From: Microbacterium sp. W4I4
GTDB lineage: Bacteria > Actinomycetota > Actinomycetes > Actinomycetales > Microbacteriaceae
Assembly: GCF_030816235.1 (NCBI RefSeq)
Contig: NZ_JAUSXT010000001.1
Span: 2,232,001-2,296,000 of the forward strand
DNA length: 64,000 nt
Direction of reading: 5' to 3'
Shown: piece after piece, positions 58,423-64,000 of the stretch
Layout of the letters: each line of letters opens with the position of its first letter
How positions within the stretch are numbered: position 1 is the first letter of the stretch
The notes under the pieces: generated by a model
Told to the model about the DNA's origin: nothing
Databases searched by the model: none
What the model saw: only the letters and a program-made list of their open reading frames with translations
Position numbers and translations under genes: made by a program

Positions 58423-59400
58423 ATGGCACGCCATGTGACCGTCAGCAGCGTCACGTCCTACCCGTTCGTGGCCGATCCCTCGATCAGCCACGGCGCGCTG
58501 CTCGACGCCCTCATCGATCACTGGACCGCCCGGATCGCGACGGTGCTGCCCGATCGGCCCGACCTCATCGTGCTGCCCGAGCACGGCGACCGGCCGCTGG
58601 CCCACTGGTACCCGCTGCGGCACTTCCCGATCGAGCAGGTCGCCGAATTCACCGCGTACAAGGGCGATCAGCTGCGCGACGCGCTTTCGGAGATCGCGGT
58701 GGCGAACCGGGCTCGGATCGCGTACTCCGGCTACCGGACCGATGAGCAGGGCCTGCTGCGCAACTCCACCCAGCTGATCGGCGTCGACGGCGAAGTCGTC
58801 GGCGTCTACGACAAGAACTACCTCACGATCCCCGAGCACGGAGTCCGTGGGGTGTCCCACGGCGAGCGGATGCAGGTCATCGAGACCGATATCGGTCGTA
58901 TCGCCCCGGTGATCTGCTTCGATCTGAACTTCGAACAGGGGCTGCGGGAGCTGGCTCCGCAGAGGCCCGAGCTGATCCTGTTCTCCTCCGCGTATCACGG
59001 CGGCTTCATGCAGCAGTACTGGGCGTACGCGTGCCGTGCCCACCTCGTGAGCTCGGTGTGGTCGGACAACCGCTCCCCGATCATCTCGCCCGTGGGAGAG
59101 GTGGTGGCGTCCACCACGAACTACTACTCGGAGGTCACCACCCGGATCAATCTCGATTGCGCCGTGCTGCACATCGACGAGAACGGCAAGCGCTTCGCCG
59201 ACGTCAAGCGCAAGTACGGCCCGAAGGTGAGCATCCACGATCCCGGACGGGTCGGCGTGGTGCTGCTCACCGCCGAGAGCGACGATCTGAGCGTCGCGGA
59301 TGTCATGACCGAGTTCGGGCTCGTCGATGTCGACGACTACTTCGGCCGAAGCCTCGAGGAGCGCGAGAGAGCGCTGAGCGAGGATCCCTCAGCAGACTGA
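58423..59400 (+). CDS. Carbon-nitrogen hydrolase (nitrilase superfamily)
   Basis: 325 residues. The catalytic triad is readable: Glu in IVLPEHGD, Lys in VGVYDKNYLTIPE and Cys in APVICFDLNFEQG. Family enzymes cleave C-N bonds of amides or nitriles, which here could deacylate an amino sugar or open an amide-linked modification. It is the last gene of the second importer operon, 16 bp after the permease, with GGAG before the ATG at 58423. No signal peptide. The exact substrate is unknown; the insertion HGERMQVIETDIGRIAP is ordinary for the family. Confidence 0.9.
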   Translation: MARHVTVSSVTSYPFVADPSISHGALLDALIDHWTARIATVLPDRPDLIVLPEHGDRPLAHWYPLRHFPIEQVAEFTAYKGDQLRDALSEIAVANRARIAYSGYRTDEQGLLRNSTQLIGVDGEVVGVYDKNYLTIPEHGVRGVSHGERMQVIETDIGRIAPVICFDLNFEQGLRELAPQRPELILFSSAYHGGFMQQYWAYACRAHLVSSVWSDNRSPIISPVGEVVASTTNYYSEVTTRINLDCAVLHIDENGKRFADVKRKYGPKVSIHDPGRVGVVLLTAESDDLSVADVMTEFGLVDVDDYFGRSLEERERALSEDPSAD

Positions 59401-59484
59401 TCGCGTCGCCTCCGACATTCACCGATGAAGCATCGCTGTTCAGCCAGGCTCTGCCGGGATACACGATGCTCGGCTCGGTGCACA

Positions 59485-60432
59485 TCAGACCTGATCGCCT
59501 GCACCGCGCGCCGATTCTGCGGCGCGGATGCTGTTCACCACGACCGTCCGCGCCTCCCGCCAGTGCGCCGGCACACGCCCGTGCGGTGCGTCCCTGAGCA
59601 GCGCACGCATGAGCCCGGCGAAGCCGAGCGCGTCGATCGCGTCGCCGACGTCGAGTTCGAGGCTGTGCACGCCGGAGGCGGTCACAGCCTCGATCGCGTA
59701 CCGGTCGGGACCGGGCACTCCGCTCACGAGCACCTGAACGGGGATGGTCCGGCCGTCCGGTGCCGTCAAAAGGCCTTCGACGCCGGCGGCGTCCTCCGAT
59801 CGGGTCGTGGAGCCGTCGAGGCGGCTCGTCCACCCCGAGACCGGCTGGAAGGTCGCGCCGGGCAGGATGCGGTCGATCATCTCCCAGGCGTGCACACCCA
59901 CGGTCACCAGGGTCCCTCCGCCCGCGGCCGGGTCATCCTGCCACGAACGGCCGGGCACCTGGAAGCCCGCATTGGCATGTTGCGCGTGCACGCGCAGTCC
60001 GATGATCTGCGTCCCGGCAAGTCCGACGGCGAGCTGTTCCAGGCCGGGCGCGAAGCGCAGCACCGATGCCGTCCCGACCGACGCGGAGGCGCCCGCGAGC
60101 GCCTCCTCCCAGGCGTGCAGCTGCGCACCCGTGGCGGCCACCACCTTGTTGAAGAAAACCGGTACCGCGGCATCCGCGAGCGCTCGCAGCAGCGGCACGG
60201 TCTCGTGCGGCCGCGGAGTGGCGATCACGACGTCGGGTCGCGATTCGAGGAGCTCCTCGATCGAATCGGTCGCTGCGCCGCCGAACCGCGCGGCGAAGTC
60301 GGCGGCGGCCGCAGCATCCGCATCGTGCACCGCCACGACTTCCGCTCCGTGCTCGAGCGCGTTCGCGGCATCGGTGCTCGGATGGGAGTGCGCGAGACCC
60401 GCGAAGGCGACGCGCAGCGGTTTCACGGTCAT
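59485..60432 (-). CDS. Gfo/Idh/MocA-family oxidoreductase
   Basis: 315 residues. The Rossmann start is LRVAFAGLAHSHPS, where GxGxxG is degraded as in the homologue at 28666. The usual EKP motif is replaced by NKV (FFNKVVAATG). The C-terminal sheet has DDPAAGGGTLVTVGVHAWEMIDR, with a His in the catalytic position. It is the last gene of the leftward four-gene operon; its start overlaps the upstream gene stop by ATGA. The role is probably sugar or sugar-acid oxidation; the loss of the EKP Lys context makes an altered reaction possible. Confidence 0.82.
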   Translation of the reverse strand: MTVKPLRVAFAGLAHSHPSTDAANALEHGAEVVAVHDADAAAAADFAARFGGAATDSIEELLESRPDVVIATPRPHETVPLLRALADAAVPVFFNKVVAATGAQLHAWEEALAGASASVGTASVLRFAPGLEQLAVGLAGTQIIGLRVHAQHANAGFQVPGRSWQDDPAAGGGTLVTVGVHAWEMIDRILPGATFQPVSGWTSRLDGSTTRSEDAAGVEGLLTAPDGRTIPVQVLVSGVPGPDRYAIEAVTASGVHSLELDVGDAIDALGFAGLMRALLRDAPHGRVPAHWREARTVVVNSIRAAESARGAGDQV

Positions 60433-61427
60433 GCCATCGACGCCAACTGCTCGCGGGTGATCGCGTGCTGCAGCGGTTCCCCGGCGAGCAGCCGCTCGAG
60501 CTCGCCGACCACAACGCCGCCCTGGCGAAGCCGTCCCTCATGGGTGCCGGCCGCGCGATGCGGGGTCACCAGCACGTTCGGCAGTGTTCGGAACGGGCTG
60601 TCGTGTCCCAGCGGCTCCTCATCGAAGACGTCGATCGCGGCGCAGAGCCGGCCGCTGCGCAGTTCGGCGAGCAGGGCCGCCTCATCGATCAGCCAGGACC
60701 GCGCCGTGTTGACCATCCCCGCGCCATCGGGCATCAGCGCCAGCTCGCGCGCGCCGATCATGTGCCGGGTCCCGGGAAGGGTCGGGGCGTGCAGCGCTAC
60801 GATCAGCGCGCGCTGCAGGGCCTCGTCCAACCCGACGAGCTCCGCTCCGAGGGCTGCGGCATCGTCAGCCGAGACGGTGGGATCGACCAGCAGTGGCCGA
60901 GCCCCGAGTGCGCGGATGAGCTCGAGGTAGGCGCGGCCGGTGCGTGATGCGCCGATGACGGCAATCGGCGCATCCAGGATCTCGCGCTGCCCGCCGATGG
61001 TCGCTTCGTACCAGCCGCCGCCGCGCAGCGCGTTGTGCATCGCCGGGATGCGGTGCAGCAGCGCGAGCGTGAAAGCGAGCGACACCTCGCCGACCGGACG
61101 CGCCATCCCCGCTCCTGCTTGGGTGACGCTCACACCCCGGTCGAACAGCTCGTCGGTCACGAACGCCTTCACCGACGCGCCGGTGTGCGCCACCAGCTCG
61201 AGGTGCGGCAGCTGCGCCAGGGTCGCTGCGTCGAACGGCGGAATGCCCCAGCTGGTGATGACGACGCGCACCTCGCCGAGCACGGCCGCGTCGTGCAACC
61301 GGTCGACCCGCAGGAGAGCACCGCCCAGCCGCGCTGCGGCCCGCTCCAGCCGAGCCTCATGGTCGGCCGAGAAGAACTCCGCGAAGAGCTGCTCGGGCAC
61401 GACCGCCACGAGGCTCGGGGCAGTCAT
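60429..61427 (-). CDS. D-2-hydroxyacid dehydrogenase-like protein
   Basis: 332 residues. Catalytic residues as in the family: Arg in MVNTARSWLIDEAAL, Glu in DVFDEEPLGHD and His in LVTPHRAAG. NAD motif AVIGASRTGRAYLE, with Ser for the middle Gly; the protein at 27636 shares the S-R-x-G-R form. ATG 61427 overlaps the aldolase-type gene upstream by ATGA, and its own stop overlaps the oxidoreductase start by ATGA. It is a paralogue of the gene in the first locus. Confidence 0.85.
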   Translation of the reverse strand: MTAPSLVAVVPEQLFAEFFSADHEARLERAAARLGGALLRVDRLHDAAVLGEVRVVITSWGIPPFDAATLAQLPHLELVAHTGASVKAFVTDELFDRGVSVTQAGAGMARPVGEVSLAFTLALLHRIPAMHNALRGGGWYEATIGGQREILDAPIAVIGASRTGRAYLELIRALGARPLLVDPTVSADDAAALGAELVGLDEALQRALIVALHAPTLPGTRHMIGARELALMPDGAGMVNTARSWLIDEAALLAELRSGRLCAAIDVFDEEPLGHDSPFRTLPNVLVTPHRAAGTHEGRLRQGGVVVGELERLLAGEPLQHAITREQLASMA

Positions 61428-62491
61428 CGCAGCCACGTCTCCAAGTTCTCGGCGATGAAGGCGTCGTCGTGCAGCTCGGGGTGCGCGAGCCGGACGCGCT
61501 CGATCTCGTCGGCCTGACCGGGCGACAGCGATTCGCGCGGGTCGAGACACCACGTGCCCTCCAGCAGACCCTGCTGACGCAGTACCTCGTGCACACCCGC
61601 GATCACGCCGTGGAAGTCATTGCGCGGGTCGAACACGGCCTGGTTGACATCGACCATGTCGGCGGCGACTCGCCCCAGCCGTTGATAGGCGGCGAGATCT
61701 CCGGCGGCGGCGCGGTGTGCATCGGCGAGAAGCGCGACCGCTGAACGGGTGCCGACGGCCCACTGCCCGAGCAGGCCGCCCACAAAGCGCAGCGTGCGGG
61801 GACCGTCGGGCGAGTCCACATGGAACTCTGAGAGAAGGTCGGCGACGATCGCGTCGTCGTTGCCGGTGTAGAGCGCGATCCGGTCGGCACGACCGGACTC
61901 GGCGACACCCCGCACCAGCTCGAGGGTGCGGTACCGATCGAAAGGGGCCGCCTTGACTGCGACGACCGCGGGGATGGACGCGAACTCGCGCCAGAACTCG
62001 CGATCGAGCACCGGCCCGCCGATGGCGGCCTGCAGATAGAAGCCGATCACGGGGAGAACCTCGCCGACCGCGCGTGCGCGGTCGAGCAGGGCGCGATCAT
62101 CGGCCCCTGGCACGCGCGGACTGACCAGCACGGTGTCGTAGCCGAGGTCACGGGCAAGCTCCGCCTCGGCGACCGCCTGGGCTGTGCCACCGGCGACTCC
62201 GGCGACGCGCACGATGTGCTCATCCGCCCGGGCGTCCATCTCCTCGGCGGCGAGCGCCAGCACGGGTTCGAAGAGTCCGTGCTGAGGATCGCGGATCTCG
62301 AACTGCGTCGTGTGAACACCGATCGCGATGCCTCCGGCCCCCGCGTCCAGATAGTAGCGAGTCAGTGCGCGCTGGCGACGCTCGTCAAGCCTGCGCGCTG
62401 CCGTCAGTGCGAGCGGATGCGCCGGAATCACCACTCCGCGAGCAAGAGCCTGCGCCGCCTCCGGGCGCAGCACGGGCACGTCGCCCCACAT
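61424..62491 (-). CDS. Dihydrodipicolinate synthase-family protein (class I aldolase-like)
   Basis: 355 residues, TIM barrel. GGIAIGVHTTQFEI is in the region normally holding the TT motif, IGFYLQAAIGG carries the Tyr position and VVAVKAAPFDRYR the Schiff-base Lys. A C-terminal region of about 100 residues (LGQWAVGTRSAVALLADAH) is longer than in DapA. It would make or break a C-C bond of a keto acid, as sugar-acid aldolases do. ATG 62491 overlaps the upstream stop by one base (TGATG). True DapA function is unlikely given this operon context. Confidence 0.8.
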   Translation of the reverse strand: MWGDVPVLRPEAAQALARGVVIPAHPLALTAARRLDERRQRALTRYYLDAGAGGIAIGVHTTQFEIRDPQHGLFEPVLALAAEEMDARADEHIVRVAGVAGGTAQAVAEAELARDLGYDTVLVSPRVPGADDRALLDRARAVGEVLPVIGFYLQAAIGGPVLDREFWREFASIPAVVAVKAAPFDRYRTLELVRGVAESGRADRIALYTGNDDAIVADLLSEFHVDSPDGPRTLRFVGGLLGQWAVGTRSAVALLADAHRAAAGDLAAYQRLGRVAADMVDVNQAVFDPRNDFHGVIAGVHEVLRQQGLLEGTWCLDPRESLSPGQADEIERVRLAHPELHDDAFIAENLETWLR

Positions 62492-63525
62492 CAGAACTTC
62501 CCGTCCCGCACGGCCCACTTGGTCGGCTTGCTCGTCATGGGCAGTCCAGCCGCGATCCATGCAGCCTGCAACTGGATGAGGTTCTCCGCCGAGACGGACG
62601 GGTACCCGAAGAGCGCCATGCACCGTCGCGCGTCGCTGAGCAGCGCGGTCGGCTGCGGCGTGTCGACGAGCTCGACATCCCGGCCGAGCAGCGTGCCGAA
62701 GCGGCGCGCGATGGACTCGACGCTGAGCAGCTCGGGGCCGGTGAGGTTGATCGTGAACATGTCCGAGGAGGCGTGGACGAGGCTGCGGAGGACGACCTCG
62801 TTGGCGTACCCCTGCCAGATCACGTTCACGTTGGCGGTCGCGACCGAGACCGGCTCGCCTGCGTGCACCGCGCTGCTGATGTCGGCGAGCACCCCGTAGC
62901 GCAGGTCCACCGCGTAGTTCAGCCGGATGATCGCGACTTTCGTCCCGCGCTCGCGTGCCCCGAACTCGAAGACGCGCTCTCTGCCGAGGCAGGACTGCGC
63001 GTATTCTCCGATCGGTGCGGGGTGCGTCTCCTCCGATGCCCCGCCCGAGGAGGCCGGCACGAAGGGGTAGACGTTGCCCGTCGACAGCACCGAGATCGCG
63101 CTGTCCCGATAGCGGCGGGCCACCCGATCGGGGAGGGCCGCATTCACCTCCCACGCCCAGGAGGCATTCGTCTCGGCGCCGAACTTCGCGCCGACCATGA
63201 AGATCACGTTCTCGGCATCGGGGAGCGTCGAGAAGTCGTCGTTCGTGATCAGATCGAAGGGGATCACCCGCACTCCGGCGTTCTCGAGTCGCGCGCGGAT
63301 CGCCTCGTCACCGAAGCGCGAGACCGCGTGCACCACATCGGACTGACGCCCGGCAGCATCCAGCGCGCGCCGCGCCAGCACCGCAAGGGTCGGCCCCATC
63401 TTGCCGCCCGCACCGAGGATGACGAGGTCGCCGGATCCTGTCGAGAGATCCTCGATCAATCCGGCGCTCGGCGTGGTGAGCGCGTCTTCCAGTTCTGCCT
63501 CCGACACGAAGGGGCTCGCAGTCAC
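62491..63525 (-). CDS. NAD(P)-dependent epimerase/dehydratase (extended SDR-like)
   Basis: 344 residues. The cofactor motif is LVILGAGGKMG. Substrate-region motifs include LSTGNVYPFVP and GEYAQSCLGRERVFE. At the YxxxK site Tyr is present but the expected Lys is Cys (YAQSC), so the catalysis may be altered. The C-terminal part has VNVIWQGYANEVVLR and ends in WAVRDGKF. First gene of the leftward operon. The start is the ATG at 63525; the upstream region at 63526-63749 is shared with the ROK regulator. Confidence 0.82.
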   Translation of the reverse strand: MTASPFVSEAELEDALTTPSAGLIEDLSTGSGDLVILGAGGKMGPTLAVLARRALDAAGRQSDVVHAVSRFGDEAIRARLENAGVRVIPFDLITNDDFSTLPDAENVIFMVGAKFGAETNASWAWEVNAALPDRVARRYRDSAISVLSTGNVYPFVPASSGGASEETHPAPIGEYAQSCLGRERVFEFGARERGTKVAIIRLNYAVDLRYGVLADISSAVHAGEPVSVATANVNVIWQGYANEVVLRSLVHASSDMFTINLTGPELLSVESIARRFGTLLGRDVELVDTPQPTALLSDARRCMALFGYPSVSAENLIQLQAAWIAAGLPMTSKPTKWAVRDGKF

Positions 63526-63579
63526 AGCTGACTTCCTCTCTCGCGTCCGGCGTCATCAGCGGCGCGCGGAGCTGCACCC

Positions 63580-63610
63580 ATTATGACACCTGAGTTGGAT
63601 AAATAGTCAA
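63580..63610 (-). promoter_or_regulatory. Candidate promoter of the leftward four-gene operon
   Basis: TTGACT (63610-63605) and CATAAT (63585-63580) on the minus strand, 19 bp apart. GGATAAATAG and TCGGATAAG nearby may be sites for the ROK protein. The spacing is off by two bases. Confidence 0.4.
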
Positions 63611-63749
63611 CACTCCACATTCATCCAAATCGGATAAGCCTTCGGGCGTAGGAGAATTACCGGAGTTGAGTAAGCTATCTCGTGCCGTCCGAGAGCGGAA
63701 GCGACCAGCACGGACGCGGGAGACCAGCACAGACGCGGGAGGAGCGCCC

Positions 63750-64000
63750 ATGGCACCCGGACACCCGTCGATCGCCGCGCGCGCGCTCGCACAGCTGCGT
63801 GGCGCCGGGCCTTCCACCGTCACCGATCTCGCCCGCTCACTCGACGTGTCTCGGACCTCGGTCGAGAAGGCACTGATTGCACTCGAGGCATCCGGGATCG
63901 TCGTCGCCGGGCCGGACTTCGCTGCGAAGGGGGCCGGACGGCCGGCTAGGAGCTATGCGTTCCATGCCTCCGCAGGCTCCGCCGTCGGAATCGACATCGG
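63750..64000 (+). CDS. ROK-family transcriptional regulator (cut at window end)
   Basis: 83 codons visible. The winged helix-turn-helix is TVTDLARSLDVSRTSVEKAL; a Gly/Pro/Arg turn (GAGRPARSYAF) leads into the sugar-kinase-like part, which starts at SAVGIDIG, the typical ROK ATP-binding entry. GGAGG precedes the ATG at 63750. It diverges from the four-gene operon and is the likely regulator of it. The rest of the protein lies outside the window. Confidence 0.85.
   Translation, partial: MAPGHPSIAARALAQLRGAGPSTVTDLARSLDVSRTSVEKALIALEASGIVVAGPDFAAKGAGRPARSYAFHASAGSAVGIDI

Noticed and set aside
61424..63154. A 576-codon aldolase-like protein starting at 63154
   Set aside because: The first 221 codons are antisense-free shadow of the epimerase gene on the same strand in another frame; family similarity starts at the ATG at 62491.

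Overview
The window is high-GC DNA (roughly 68-70 percent) with many GTG starts, dense ATGA/GTGA gene overlaps, class II purL and sugar ABC importers that lack their own ATPase. This fits an actinobacterium, most likely Microbacteriaceae (Microbacterium-like). That placement is inferred from composition and gene content, not from a marker gene. I saw no rRNA, tRNA, CRISPR array, insertion sequence or phage gene.

Layout. (1) 1-10.5 kb: an Opp/Dpp-type importer (ATPase cut by the window edge) diverges from a small catabolic cluster with a family-less protein, a LacI regulator, a zinc alcohol dehydrogenase, a SorC regulator, an FAD oxidoreductase, a degenerate histidine phosphatase and a glycerophosphodiesterase. 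(2) 10.5-23.2 kb: a housekeeping and regulator stretch. TetR/SDR, SDR/MmyB and MerR/DUF4188 pairs each have a palindromic operator between them. purL, gnd, a DksA-like protein and several families of intergenic inverted repeats are also here. Two genes carry single-base homopolymer frameshifts. (3) 23.2-45.3 kb: an amino-sugar and polysaccharide locus under a NagR-like LacI protein. Six copies of a 14-bp operator, TGCAAYCGRTTGCA, mark its promoters. Genes include an N-acylglucosamine epimerase, nagB, nagA, dehydrogenases, a CUT1 importer, esterases, an enolase-superfamily enzyme, a DUF4127 protein and two exported proteins of about 975 residues with beta-propeller-like repeats. (4) 45.3-59.4 kb: a second locus under a different LacI protein. 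nanE and two further giant exported propeller proteins with discoidin-like tails run leftward. An FAD oxidoreductase, a second CUT1 importer and a nitrilase-family enzyme run rightward. (5) 59.4-64 kb: a tightly overlapping four-gene leftward operon (NAD epimerase, DHDPS-like aldolase, 2-hydroxyacid dehydrogenase, Gfo/Idh/MocA) diverging from a ROK-type regulator cut by the window edge.

How it may work (inference): secreted esterases and the four propeller proteins would bind or cleave an extracellular acylated, amino-sugar-containing glycan. The two importers would bring in oligosaccharides using a shared ATPase encoded elsewhere. Epimerases (AGE family, NanE), NagA and NagB would feed fructose-6-phosphate into glycolysis. 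Two gene relics, an internally deleted propeller copy and a truncated mannonate-dehydratase-like gene lying against an operator, show that the locus has been recently rearranged. The strongest candidate for something undescribed is this pair of propeller-based loci.
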